From: Arthrobacter oryzae | GTDB lineage: Bacteria > Actinomycetota > Actinomycetes > Actinomycetales > Micrococcaceae | Assembly: GCF_003634095.1 (NCBI RefSeq) | Contig: NZ_RBIR01000007.1 | Span: 62,001-126,000, forward strand | DNA length: 64,000 nt | Direction: 5' to 3' | Shown: in pieces, positions 7,739 through 16,441 of the stretch | Layout of the letters: every line of letters begins with the position of its first letter | Numbering within the stretch: position 1 is the stretch's first letter | The notes under the pieces: generated by a model | Database searches by the model: none | Told to the model about the DNA's origin: nothing | What the model saw: the letters and a program-made list of their open reading frames with translations, nothing else | Program-made: the position numbers and the translations under genes

Positions 7739-8538
7739 GGGACGCGCTGAGCCTCCGCGGGAACCATGCGCTGCTGACCCGGGCCAATCCACTCGTTAAG
7801 TTCACGGCGGTCACCCTGATCACCCTGGTGCTGGCGCTCTCCATTGACTGGGTCTCGGCATCGGTGGCGCTCACCTTCGAACTGCTGCTCCTGCCGCTGG
7901 CCGGGCTGACAGTGGCCCTGCTGTGGCAACGCGGCTGGCCGCTGATCCTTGCGGCGGCGCTGGGCGGCTGGAGCACCGCCATCCTTGCGCCGGAAGCCGG
8001 TTCCGTTCTGTTCGACGCCGGGATCTGGACCATCAGCACCGGCTCGCTGCAGCTTGGGCTCGGCTTCATGCTCCGGGGACTCGCCATCGCGCTGCCGGCG
8101 GTGCTGCTGATGAGTTGCACCGACCCCACGGACCTGGCCGACGCCCTGGCCCAGAACGCAAAGCTGCCGCACCGGTTCGTCCTGGGCACCTTGGCCGCCA
8201 TGCGGCTGGTCGGGATCATGGCCGAGCAGTGGCAGACCATCGGGATGGCCCGGCGCGCCCGCGGCGTGGGCTCAAGCGGCAATCCCTACCAGCGGTTCCG
8301 CGCCACCATGGGCCAGAGCTTCGGGCTGCTGGTGCAGGCGATCCGGAGCGCATCCCGGCTCGCCGTGACCATGGAGGCCCGCGGATTCGGCGGCGCGACG
8401 CGGACCTGGGCCAGGCCGTCCACGTTCAGCGGACTCGATGCCTGGGTGCTGCTGGGCGGTCTCTGCATCGCGGCGGCGGCAGTTGCAGCGGCCCTCGCGG
8501 CGGGGACCTGGAACCTCGTGTTCCTCGCGCACCAGTAG
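7735..8538 (+). CDS. ykoC: ECF transporter transmembrane subunit YkoC
   Basis: 267-residue T component (EcfT/CbiQ family) that couples the ATPases to the S component. It has five to six hydrophobic helices. The coupling motif with two Ala-Arg-Gly-type triplets is present: ARRARGVG around residue 176 and MEARGFGGATRT around residue 213. The ATG lies within the ykoD stop codon. The three genes 5373-8538 make one complete importer under TPP control. Confidence 0.92.
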   Translation: MRDALSLRGNHALLTRANPLVKFTAVTLITLVLALSIDWVSASVALTFELLLLPLAGLTVALLWQRGWPLILAAALGGWSTAILAPEAGSVLFDAGIWTISTGSLQLGLGFMLRGLAIALPAVLLMSCTDPTDLADALAQNAKLPHRFVLGTLAAMRLVGIMAEQWQTIGMARRARGVGSSGNPYQRFRATMGQSFGLLVQAIRSASRLAVTMEARGFGGATRTWARPSTFSGLDAWVLLGGLCIAAAAVAAALAAGTWNLVFLAHQ

Positions 8539-8722
8539 CAACGGCTGCCCTGCTGTCCGCCTGGGGCCTCTGATCGCCGTCGTCCGCACTGCGCGCTGTC
8601 CGTCGTCCCCACTACGCCGTCGCGGTCCACGTTTATCGCATGATGCGGGTATTACTGTGACATTGACGGCATTCCGGCGCGAATGCCGGGGGTTAATAAA
8701 TCATCCGTGATATTTTCGGGAC

Positions 8723-10246
8723 ATGACTCAACCGACTGCTGAACACGTAGGCCTCCTGCTCCGCGAAGCTCGCGGGGCGAAAGGCTGGACCCAGGGCCAA
8801 CTCGCTGCCGAGCTGGGCACCAGCCAAAGCGCCATCGCCCGGATGGAACAGGGCAAGCAGAACCTGAGCCTGAAGATGATCCAGCGGCTGGAGACAATCG
8901 TCGGGCGCAGCATCGTCAAAGTGGGCCGGCCCCAGATGACCCACCTCCGGGTCGAGGGCGGCCGCACGCTCTCCGGGGCGGTGGACGTCAACAGCAGCAA
9001 GAACGCCGGCGTCGCGCTGCTGTGCGCCAGCCTCATCAACCGCGGCACCACTACGCTGCGCCGGTTGGCCAGGATCGAGGAAGTCAACCGGATCGTGGAG
9101 GTTTTGACCAGCATTGGCGTCGAATGCACATGGCTCAACGCCAGCGACCTCCAGATCCGCCGCCCGGCAATGCTGGATCTGGCGTCCATGGACGTGGAGG
9201 CGGCCCGGCGGACCCGCAGCGTCATCATGCTCCTGGGCCCGCTGCTGGACGAGGCCGAAACCTACCGGCTGCCCTATGCCGGCGGCTGCGACCTCGGCAC
9301 CCGCACTGTCCAGCCGCACATGCAGGCGCTGCGGCAGTTCGGCCTCAGCGTCGAGGCAAAGTCCGGGTTCTACGCGGTCCAGGCGCCGCCGTCGGACGGC
9401 CACGACCGCTCCTTCGTGCTCAGCGAACGCGGCGACACCGTCACCGAGAACGCCATCATGGCCGCGGCCCACCGTCGCGGCACCACCATCATCCGCAACG
9501 CGAGCCCCAACTACATGGTGCAGGACCTCTGCTTCTACCTGCAGATGCTCGGCGTGGAGATCGAGGGTGTCGGCACCACCACGCTGAAGATCTCCGGCCG
9601 CCCGGCGATCGACGTCGACATTGAATACTTCCCGTCCGAGGACCCGATCGAGGCGATGAGCCTCATCACCGCCGGCATCGTGACGAACTCCGAAGTCACC
9701 ATCCGCCGCGTCCCGATTGAGTTCATGGAGATCGAGCTCGCCACGCTGGAACAGATGGGCCAGCAGCTCGAGGTCTCCGGGGAATATTTTGCCCGCAACG
9801 GCCGCACGCGCCTGGTGGATGTCACCACCCGGCCCTCGGAACTGCGGGCGCCGGAGGACAAGATCCACCCGATGCCCTTCCCCGGCCTGAATATTGACAA
9901 CCTGCCCTTCTTCGCCGTGATTGCCGCCAACGCCCACGGCCAGACGATGATTCATGACTGGGTCTACGAGAACCGGGCCATCTACCTGACGGAGCTGAAC
10001 AAGCTGGGCGCCCAGGTGCAGCTCCTCGATCCGCACCGGATCTATGTCAACGGGCCCACCAAGTGGCGTGCCGCGGAGGTGGGGTGCCCGCCGGCCCTCC
10101 GCCCCGCCGCCTGCCTGCTGCTGGCCATGCTGGCCGCCCGCGGCGTGTCGGAGCTGCGGAACATCTATGTCATTGAGCGCGGCTACGAGGACCTGGCCGA
10201 GCGGCTCAACACCATCGGCGCGAAGATCGAGTACTTCCAGGACTAG
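8723..10246 (+). CDS. XRE-type HTH fused to UDP-GlcNAc 1-carboxyvinyltransferase (MurA-like)
   Basis: 507 residues. Residues about 10-62 are a Cro/CI-type helix-turn-helix ([20 protein letters not shown]). Residues about 70-507 are a complete EPT/MurA fold. MurA transfers enolpyruvate from PEP to UDP-GlcNAc, the first step of peptidoglycan synthesis. Expected catalytic features are kept: Lys93 in SSKNAG, Cys189 in GGCDLGTR (the fosfomycin-reactive Cys position), an Asp in LNIDNLPF, and Arg in ALRPAA. The fusion is seen in other Micrococcaceae and is not the canonical housekeeping murA. DNA target and physiological substrate are unknown; enzyme activity is likely from the motifs. Confidence 0.9.
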   Translation: MTQPTAEHVGLLLREARGAKGWTQGQLAAELGTSQSAIARMEQGKQNLSLKMIQRLETIVGRSIVKVGRPQMTHLRVEGGRTLSGAVDVNSSKNAGVALLCASLINRGTTTLRRLARIEEVNRIVEVLTSIGVECTWLNASDLQIRRPAMLDLASMDVEAARRTRSVIMLLGPLLDEAETYRLPYAGGCDLGTRTVQPHMQALRQFGLSVEAKSGFYAVQAPPSDGHDRSFVLSERGDTVTENAIMAAAHRRGTTIIRNASPNYMVQDLCFYLQMLGVEIEGVGTTTLKISGRPAIDVDIEYFPSEDPIEAMSLITAGIVTNSEVTIRRVPIEFMEIELATLEQMGQQLEVSGEYFARNGRTRLVDVTTRPSELRAPEDKIHPMPFPGLNIDNLPFFAVIAANAHGQTMIHDWVYENRAIYLTELNKLGAQVQLLDPHRIYVNGPTKWRAAEVGCPPALRPAACLLLAMLAARGVSELRNIYVIERGYEDLAERLNTIGAKIEYFQD

Positions 10247-10264
10247 TCCCGGACTAATCCCAAA

Positions 10265-10327
10265 CAACGCGGGGTCAGATCGCGCCCATCCGGAGGGGCA
10301 GGATGGGCGCGGAGTGACCCCGCGTTG
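10265..10327. repeat. 63-nt palindromic element (copy 1)
   Basis: Outer arms CAACGCGGGGTCA (10265-10277) and TGACCCCGCGTTG (10315-10327) are exact complements. An inner stem pairs CGCGCCCATCC with GGATGGGCGCG, leaving a 9-nt loop. The same outer arms occur at 19800-19862 in an element of identical length but with a different inner sequence. Here it sits between two plus-strand genes and can act as a terminator-like RNA hairpin. Confidence 0.85.
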
Positions 10328-10385
10328 GTGCAGGGGTTTCGGGCGGAGCCTGACGCGCGCGCGGATCCTGACGCACAATAGATTC

Positions 10386-11573
10386 ATGCGCACGTTCGGC
10401 GTAGAGGAAGAACTGCTGATAGTGGACCCCGAATCGGGGATGCTGCTTGCCCTCGCCGACCTCATGCTGCCCAGCCTGGTGCCGCCGGACAAGGGCTCGG
10501 CCCGGGTGCTTGCGGGACAGAAACCGGTCTACGAAGGCGGCGCCGACTTCAGCTACGAACTCAAGCTCGAACAGATTGAAACCCAGACGCGGCCGTGCCT
10601 GGACTACAAGGAACTTCTCCGGCAGCTCAGGCAGGGCCGGGCACTCGCGGACCACGCGGCCCGCGCCCACGGCGGCCGCGTCGCCGCCCTCGCCACGTCG
10701 CCGCAGGGCGCCGCCACCCACCTGACGCCGAAACCGCGCTATATGACCATGCAGGAGCGGTTCGGGCTCACCGTCCGGAACCAGCTGACCTGCGGCCTCC
10801 ATGTCCACACCTTTGTGGAGACGCCCGAAGAAGGCGTGGCTGTGATGGACCGGATCCGCGACAAGCTTGCCGTGCTGATCGCCCTGAGCGCGAATTCCCC
10901 GTACTGGAACGGTGCCGAAACGGGATTTGAAAGCTACCGCACCCAGGCGTGGAACCGCTGGCCGGGCTCGGGCCCCAGCATGATCTTTGGCAGCCTGCCC
11001 ATCTACCGGCGGGTTGTGACCCGGCTCGTGGAAAGCGGCGTCCTGCTGGACGAGGGGATGATCTATTTCGATGCGCGGCTGTGCCGGCAGCATCCCACCG
11101 TGGAGGTCAGGGTTGCCGATGTCTGCCTGCGGGCCGAGGACGCGGCGCTGATCGCCGTGCTGGTGCGCGCCCTCGTCGAATCGGCCTCGAGGGAATGGAA
11201 CGACGGCGTCGATCCCGCCCCGGTGCCCACGGTGCTGCTGCGGATGGCCGCCTGGCAGGCCAGCAACTGCGGACTGCGCGGGCAGTTGCTGGACTTCGGA
11301 ACGTTCACCCCGGCCCCGGCCGCCGATGTGGTCAGGGCACTCGTGGATTTTGTGGCCCCCGTGCTGGAGGAGCAGGGCGAACTGGATCTGGTGCGTGAAG
11401 GGGTCGACAGAATCCTGGCGGAGGGCACCGGTTCGCAGCTGCAGCGGGGGCCGTTCCGGGCGGGCGGTCTGGCCGGCGTCGTCGAACATGCCGTCGAAGT
11501 CACAGCGCGGGGAGCCATCGTCGGGGAACCGGCGGTCTCCCGCTCGCCCCTGGGCAGGGCGCCCCAGGGCTGA
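10386..11573 (+). CDS. YbdK-type carboxylate-amine ligase (glutamate-cysteine ligase-like, GCS2)
   Basis: 395-residue GCS2-family ATP-dependent ligase. It begins with the family signature [15 protein letters not shown]. It shows [19 protein letters not shown], and later [22 protein letters not shown]. These enzymes join a carboxylate to an amine, weakly glutamate to cysteine in YbdK. In actinobacteria the same family includes the EgtA-like and YbdK-like enzymes, and the real substrate cannot be read from sequence. ATG 10386 is chosen because the conserved N terminus starts there; the upstream open frame overlaps the previous gene and the palindrome. Confidence 0.88.
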   Translation: MRTFGVEEELLIVDPESGMLLALADLMLPSLVPPDKGSARVLAGQKPVYEGGADFSYELKLEQIETQTRPCLDYKELLRQLRQGRALADHAARAHGGRVAALATSPQGAATHLTPKPRYMTMQERFGLTVRNQLTCGLHVHTFVETPEEGVAVMDRIRDKLAVLIALSANSPYWNGAETGFESYRTQAWNRWPGSGPSMIFGSLPIYRRVVTRLVESGVLLDEGMIYFDARLCRQHPTVEVRVADVCLRAEDAALIAVLVRALVESASREWNDGVDPAPVPTVLLRMAAWQASNCGLRGQLLDFGTFTPAPAADVVRALVDFVAPVLEEQGELDLVREGVDRILAEGTGSQLQRGPFRAGGLAGVVEHAVEVTARGAIVGEPAVSRSPLGRAPQG

Positions 11574-11586
11574 GCAGGAGACCGCC
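11531..11586 (+). terminator. Nested hairpin across the stop codon of the ligase gene
   Basis: GGCGGTCTCC (11531-11540) pairs exactly with GGAGACCGCC (11577-11586). Inside it CCCTGGG (11548-11554) pairs with CCCAGGG (11563-11569). The structure spans the TGA at 11571-11573. No U-tract follows, so it may be a Rho-assisted or RNA-stabilising end rather than an intrinsic terminator. Confidence 0.5.
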
Positions 11587-12206
11587 GGCCGCCGCCGTCA
11601 TGGGCCATGGAACCCGGCAACAATCTGCGGGCGCGGGCATCAAGAGCAAATGATGCTGAAATGCCGCCGTATTTGTTCCCGAATGCTGGCGTGTAATCAC
11701 GGTCATTTATCGGTTGCTCCAGACCGATTTCCGATTAATTAAGCCGGGTACCCAGACGCCCCAGCGCTAACGCTGCGGACGCCCATCCCGGGTAGTGGAC
11801 GCGCCAAATGCAAGTAGTACCTGCACTGACCAAAATTCAGTTGCCGCGCATTCAGGTAGTGCCTACTCGGGCGTACTGATAGGACTGTCGCCTTTACTGG
11901 AGGAGCAACTCCGGGGTTTCCGGAGTGTTCCCACAAGGTCTCTCACAATGTCATTTAACGCGCCGAGGGGGCGGTTTTGCTGAGCTACATAAGCGCTGGT
12001 CAACGGCCCGCAATGCTCGCACAGCCCGCCGCGGCTCCACCTTTCTCCGGCACGTTCCCTGCCGGAATTGGCGGGGAGCGATGCCGTGAAATGACCCGCC
12101 CAACATCCCAAAGTACTGGCCGGCTCCGCGGCCGGAACTGAACATCAAACGCCCTAATTCAACCTGGCACTGGGGTGCCGTACTCCAACAGAGGAATTAA
12201 ATTAAC
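11587..12206 (+). promoter_or_regulatory. 620-bp non-coding leader of the glycan operon
   Basis: No convincing gene lies here; the short open frames have no ribosome sites or recognisable products. Part of it (about 11640-11840) is less GC-rich than its surroundings. It holds repeated GTAGTG-type motifs at 11791-11800, 11812-11821 and 11855-11873. The last (GGTAGTGCCTACTCGGGCG) matches 16 of 19 bases at 18665-18683 upstream of the ATP-grasp paralogue. A 7-bp hairpin, ACTCCGG/CCGGAGT, lies at 11908-11926. AGAGGAATTAA at 12190-12200 is the probable ribosome site for the PIG-L gene. The length suggests a long regulated 5' leader. Confidence 0.55.
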
Positions 12207-13112
12207 ATGGTCTCGATTTACGTTTTACTCATTGTTTTCTTGATCACTTTTGTGGTCGCGGCAGCTTTGGGGCGATCGTGGTTCTACCGCCGCTTGCGCC
12301 GCCCCGAGCTGCTCCGCAGAATTTGCCTCCTTGCCGGCTCGACGCTGCTGGCGGCGAATCTGGCCTGCTTTGTTTTCGACGCGTCCGAGCTGTGGCGGAC
12401 GGCCTGCCTCACAGCCACGCTTGGCGGTCTCGCGTCCCTGGGCGTTACCCTGACGGCCCTGCGCACCGGCGGAGTCCCGGCCCGCCAGCCCCGCAGGGTT
12501 CTCGCCATCGGCGCCCACCCGGACGACCTCGAACTTGCCTGCGGCGGCACCCTGGCCAAGTTCGTTGACTCCGGACATGAGGTCCAAGGGCTCGTCATGA
12601 GCGATGGCAACCGTGGCGGCGACGCCCTGGAACGCTCCCTCGACGCGCAGCGTGGCGCCTCGTTCATGGGTCTCACCGGCATGACGCACCACAACTTCCC
12701 CGACACGGACCTGTCCAGGCACAGCCAGGAAATTGTGGGCGTCATCGAAATCGCCATCGCCAGGTACAACCCGGACATCATCCTCACGCACTCCAACCAC
12801 GACCAGCACCAGGACCACCAGGCCGTCCACATGGCCACTCTGCGGGCGGCCCGCCAGCACCACTCGATCCTCTGCTACGAGAGCCCGTCGGCAACCCGGG
12901 AGTTCAGCCCGAGCGTCTTCGTCGACATCGACGACTACGTCGACGCCAAGGTCCAGGCAGTCAAGATGCACAGTGACCAGCTCGCCAAGCCGTACATGAC
13001 ACCCGAGCGGGTCCGGGGCATCGCCTCCTTCCGCGGAGGACAGGCGCGGCGCCGGGTCGCCGAAGCCTATGAACCGGTCCGCCTGCTGAGCACCGAAATG
13101 GAGAAGCTGTGA
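12207..13112 (+). CDS. Membrane-anchored PIG-L family deacetylase
   Basis: 301 residues. The first 85 contain three hydrophobic helices, so the enzyme is membrane-bound. The rest is a PIG-L/LmbE zinc N-deacetylase domain, the fold that removes N-acetyl groups from GlcNAc-containing substrates. Motifs visible are AHPDD (about residues 103-107), MSDGNRGGD, and the metal-binding HSNHDQHQDHQAVH. The substrate is not evident. It starts a four-gene run with overlapping stops and starts (GTGA with the ATP-grasp gene). Linkage to a processive glycosyltransferase suggests the substrate is a surface glycan or its precursor. Confidence 0.88.
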   Translation: MVSIYVLLIVFLITFVVAAALGRSWFYRRLRRPELLRRICLLAGSTLLAANLACFVFDASELWRTACLTATLGGLASLGVTLTALRTGGVPARQPRRVLAIGAHPDDLELACGGTLAKFVDSGHEVQGLVMSDGNRGGDALERSLDAQRGASFMGLTGMTHHNFPDTDLSRHSQEIVGVIEIAIARYNPDIILTHSNHDQHQDHQAVHMATLRAARQHHSILCYESPSATREFSPSVFVDIDDYVDAKVQAVKMHSDQLAKPYMTPERVRGIASFRGGQARRRVAEAYEPVRLLSTEMEKL

Positions 13113-14053
13113 AGCCCCGCGTCCTGGTCACCGGCGCCGGCGGCCCCGCGGGCCGAGCCATTGCGGCCCAGCTGAAGGCCCGCGGCATTCCCGTCCTCGG
13201 CACCGATATCCGCGAGCTGCCCGCCGGGTCCGGAATCACGGTTGTTCCGGTGCCGCCGGCCTCGGACCCGGACATGGTTTCCGCCCTGCGCAGGCTGGTC
13301 GTCCAGGAGGGCATCAACCTGGTCATCCCCACGGTCAGCGACGAACTCCCGCAGCTTGCGGCGTTCCGCTCCGCCTTCGGGCCCGACGTCCGCGTCATCA
13401 TCGGCGACGCCGGTCCGGTGGCCCTCGCTAACGACAAGCTCTTCACGGCCTGGCAGTTGCACGCTGCGGGGGTGCCCGTACCGAGGTTCGGCGTCCCCGG
13501 GGACTTCGCCGACGCCGGCGCAGCCATGGCCGCGCTCGGCGGGCCCGTGGTGGTCAAGCCGCGGGTCTCCCGGGGCGGGCGCGGCGTTCTAGTCATCGAC
13601 GGCAGTGAGAACGTGGACTGGCACCGCCTGCCGGAAGGCCAGATTGTCCAGGAGTTCATTCCTGGTGCCGAATACGGCCCCATGGTGTTCGGCACGCCGG
13701 CGTCCAGCGGGACCGCGCCGTTCGTCGTCGTCGTGGAGAAGACCGAACTGGCGCAGGGCATCGTCGGGAACGCCGTGACCACCCGCCGCGCCGAAGCCGG
13801 CGAGGCCTCGGACGCCGGCAACGTTGCGATGGACGCCGTGCGGGCGCTGGGCCTCACCGGCCCGGTCGACGTCGACGTCCGCCGGCGCGCCGACGGGACC
13901 CCGGTGGTACTGGAAGTGAACGCACGGTTCGGCGCGAACAGCGCGCGGGCCCCGGAACTGCTCGACGCCGTCCTGGCGTCGTTTGACCTTCCTTCTTTCA
14001 ATCCGGGGTCCTTCCGGCAAAGCACAGGAGTGTACGCCCATGTCCTCGTTTGA
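13109..14053 (+). CDS. ATP-grasp ligase, glycan-operon copy
   Basis: 314-residue ATP-grasp protein with an N-terminal nucleotide-binding-like domain (VLVTGAGGPAGRAIA) and a carbamoyl-phosphate-synthase-type ATP-grasp core. The ATP-binding Lys and glycine-rich loop (VVVKPRVSRGGRGV) are present. So are the metal ligands in VVLEVNARFG (Glu269, Asn271). ATP-grasp enzymes ligate a carboxylate to an amine or thiol through an acyl-phosphate. Acceptor and donor are unknown. The GTG start overlaps the PIG-L stop, and the 3' end overlaps the glycosyltransferase by 14 nt. A degenerate paralogue lies at 18835-19791. Confidence 0.88.
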   Translation: MKPRVLVTGAGGPAGRAIAAQLKARGIPVLGTDIRELPAGSGITVVPVPPASDPDMVSALRRLVVQEGINLVIPTVSDELPQLAAFRSAFGPDVRVIIGDAGPVALANDKLFTAWQLHAAGVPVPRFGVPGDFADAGAAMAALGGPVVVKPRVSRGGRGVLVIDGSENVDWHRLPEGQIVQEFIPGAEYGPMVFGTPASSGTAPFVVVVEKTELAQGIVGNAVTTRRAEAGEASDAGNVAMDAVRALGLTGPVDVDVRRRADGTPVVLEVNARFGANSARAPELLDAVLASFDLPSFNPGSFRQSTGVYAHVLV

Positions 14054-15335
14054 ATCCGCCGCCGCGTCGGCCATTCCGGGGGCTCAGCTCCTCCTGCTCC
14101 TTCTCGGCCTGCCGGTTCTGGTGTTCGGGCTCGTGAAGCTGCTGGTGCTGCCGCTGTCCGTCTGGTTTGAGCTCCGGGCGGCCCGCCGACGCCGTCGCGA
14201 AGCGCCCACCTTGCTGGATGAGTGGCCCAGCGTGTCGATCATTGTTCCGGCATTCAACGAGGCGACCGTCATCGAAAACTGCGTCCGCTCGATCCAGCTC
14301 ACCCGGTACGACCGGTACGAGGTGGTGCTCGTAGATGACGGCTCCACTGACAATACGGCCGAGCTCATGCACGCTCTCGCCGCATCGGATCCCCGCATCA
14401 CGGTCCTGACCCAGACCAACGCGGGCAAGGGGGCCGCCCTGAACCTGGGCATCAGCCGGGCCACCGGCGAGATCCTCATGTTCGTCGACGCGGACGGGAT
14501 CTTCTCCCAGAACACGGTCCGGCGGATGCTCCAGGGATTCACGGACGGGCGGATCGGGGCCGTGTGCGGCGATGACCGGCCGGTGAACCTGAACCGGGTC
14601 CAGACCCGGATGCTGGCCTTCATCAGCCACGTCGGCACCGGGATGGTCCGGCGGGCACTGACCATGATCCGCTGCCTTCCAATCGTCTCCGGCAACATCG
14701 GGGCATTCCCCCGCCGGGTGCTGGAGGAGATCGGGCCGTTCCGCGAAGACACGGTGGGCGAGGACCTGGAGCTCACGTGGCGGGTGCACCGGGCCGGCTA
14801 CCGGGTGGTCTTCGCTCCCCGCGCCCTGGTCTACGCCGAATCGCCGTCAACCGTGCGTGCGCTTTGGCGCCAGCGCGTCCGTTGGGCACGCGGGCTGCTG
14901 CAGACCATGGGCGTCCACAAGGGCATGATCGGCAACGCCCGGCATGGCCTGTTCGGTGGCTACCTGCTCTTCAATACCGTCACCATGGTTATTCTCCCGG
15001 TGTTCCAGATCCTGGTGCTTCTGGATCTGGTCTTCCTCATTGCGCTGGGCCACAGCCCGCTCGGTGCCGATGTTTGGGCATTCCTGGGCTGGGTGGGGCT
15101 GTTCGTCACCTTGCTGCTCACGGTGTTTGCCCTCGCCATGAACAGGGCGTGGAGGGACCTGCGGCATGTCTGGGTGCTCCCGCTCGTCCCGCTCTACTCC
15201 GTCTTCACGAGCCTGACCATGGTGGCGGCGCTGGTGCAGGAACTCCGCGGCAAGGAGGCGCGCTGGAACAAGCTGACGCGCACCGGGGTGGTCAGCGTCA
15301 CCGCGCCGGCCGGGCGCGCCGAGGCCAGGGTTTGA
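14040..15335 (+). CDS. Processive family-2 glycosyltransferase
   Basis: 431 residues. One N-terminal hydrophobic helix (about 12-38) is followed by a GT2 catalytic domain and three or four C-terminal helices, the layout of IcaA/PgaC, NodC and hyaluronan synthases. Motifs in order are VSIIVPAFNE, VLVDDGSTDNT, DAD in MFVDADG, GED in TVGEDLELTW, and QRVRW, the QxxRW signature of processive enzymes. It therefore probably polymerises a hexose or N-acetylhexosamine and exports it through the membrane. ATG 14040 lies inside the ATP-grasp gene. The sugar donor cannot be told from sequence. Confidence 0.88.
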   Translation: MSSFESAAASAIPGAQLLLLLLGLPVLVFGLVKLLVLPLSVWFELRAARRRRREAPTLLDEWPSVSIIVPAFNEATVIENCVRSIQLTRYDRYEVVLVDDGSTDNTAELMHALAASDPRITVLTQTNAGKGAALNLGISRATGEILMFVDADGIFSQNTVRRMLQGFTDGRIGAVCGDDRPVNLNRVQTRMLAFISHVGTGMVRRALTMIRCLPIVSGNIGAFPRRVLEEIGPFREDTVGEDLELTWRVHRAGYRVVFAPRALVYAESPSTVRALWRQRVRWARGLLQTMGVHKGMIGNARHGLFGGYLLFNTVTMVILPVFQILVLLDLVFLIALGHSPLGADVWAFLGWVGLFVTLLLTVFALAMNRAWRDLRHVWVLPLVPLYSVFTSLTMVAALVQELRGKEARWNKLTRTGVVSVTAPAGRAEARV

Positions 15336-16423
15336 GGCGCAGACCGGCCGCGTTCCCTGCCCTGGCACTCCTGTCGGTGCTGGCCCTTGCCGCCACGGGC
15401 TGCGCCGGACCGCGGCAATCGACGGCAACCCCCGCAGAGCGCACCGTCGGCGTCGGCTACGAAACCGTGGTCGGGGCCGCCTCGACACTGCCGGAGCTGG
15501 CCAGACGGCTCGACGAAGTGAACGCCAACAGCGTTACCATCAGCGTCGGGCGGCTGGACTGGACGGCGTTCCCCTGGGACGCCCACCCCGAGGTTGAGGC
15601 GGCCCCGGGCCGTGACCACGTGGCCGACGCGGTCAAGGCGCTGGGGACCGGCGGCGACGGCAAGAAGCGCAGGATCACCCTGACCGTCGACCTGCTGATC
15701 CCGGCCTGGATCAGCACGAACCCGGGCTTGGCGGCCATTAATTTCGACGGCACCCGGTCCAAGGACTTCGCCAGCGTCACCGCCCTCACCACCGGACCCG
15801 TCGGGGATCGGCTGGTGGACTTCGTGGCCGAGGTGACCCGGCGGTACCACCCGGACGCGGTGGCGCTGACGGAACTGATGTTTGACAACAACACGTACGG
15901 CGGAGACGACCGCGACTCCTACCGGCGAGCCAGCGGCCGGACGGACTGGCCGCGGCTCGCGAACGGGGACATCGACGTCGAAGATCCCAGCATTGGGGCC
16001 TGGCGGTCGAAGTCCGTGGCAGCCGTCGTGGCCAGGGCGGCGGCGGCCGCGCACGCCAACGGTGCCACCCTGGACATGGACGTTCGGGCGCCGTGGCACG
16101 ATCCCGCCGGCGACCGGCCCGAGAGCGGCCACGACTACGGGATGCTCGCCGCGGCCGCGGACCGGCTGGTCATGTGGGACTACTTCGGGCTCAACGACGC
16201 CGCACCCTCCTATTCCGCCGAGCTGGCCAAAGCCATGGCAAAGCGATCCGGCAGGTTCGCCATCTCGGTCGGAATGTGGTCCAAGGCCGGGCGCATTTCG
16301 GCCGCTGACCTGACGGCCGGGCTGGAGGCGTCCGTCGCCGGCGGGGCGGCCGCCGTCGCCGTCACACCGTCCAGCATGCTCGACGACGACGCCTGGCGGG
16401 CGCTCAAGACGGCTTGGACCTGA
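15332..16423 (+). CDS. Lipoprotein with probable TIM-barrel glycosidase fold
   Basis: 363 residues. The start is TTG 15332 overlapping the glycosyltransferase stop (TTGA). From there the protein has a basic N terminus, a hydrophobic stretch and the lipobox LAATGC, so it should be a lipoprotein on the outer face of the membrane. The remainder looks like a TIM-barrel hydrolase: strand-end acidic clusters in DAVALTELMFDNN, LDMDVRAPWHD and LVMWDYFGLND. I cannot assign a family; a hydrolase acting on the exported glycan, comparable in role to the C-terminal domain of PgaB, is an inference from position and fold. The longer upstream open frame is out-of-frame noise. Confidence 0.75.
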   Translation: MRRRPAAFPALALLSVLALAATGCAGPRQSTATPAERTVGVGYETVVGAASTLPELARRLDEVNANSVTISVGRLDWTAFPWDAHPEVEAAPGRDHVADAVKALGTGGDGKKRRITLTVDLLIPAWISTNPGLAAINFDGTRSKDFASVTALTTGPVGDRLVDFVAEVTRRYHPDAVALTELMFDNNTYGGDDRDSYRRASGRTDWPRLANGDIDVEDPSIGAWRSKSVAAVVARAAAAAHANGATLDMDVRAPWHDPAGDRPESGHDYGMLAAAADRLVMWDYFGLNDAAPSYSAELAKAMAKRSGRFAISVGMWSKAGRISAADLTAGLEASVAGGAAAVAVTPSSMLDDDAWRALKTAWT

Positions 16424-16441
16424 GCTTGGGCACTTCCCGGT

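Noticed and set aside
8560..8722. Promoter boxes for the HTH-MurA gene (TTGACG near 8663, TTAATA near 8693)
   Set aside because: The spacing between them is too long (about 23 nt) for a standard promoter, so I do not annotate it.
8693..10492. 599-codon open frame opposite the HTH-MurA gene
   Set aside because: It is antisense to a gene with a complete set of MurA motifs, has Gly/Ala/Arg/Asp-rich low-complexity composition and no recognisable domain; it is a high-GC shadow.
11795..12148. Short open frames in the leader of the glycan operon
   Set aside because: They are 60-80 codons with no ribosome site or recognisable product, overlapping each other on both strands; a regulated leader is the simpler reading.
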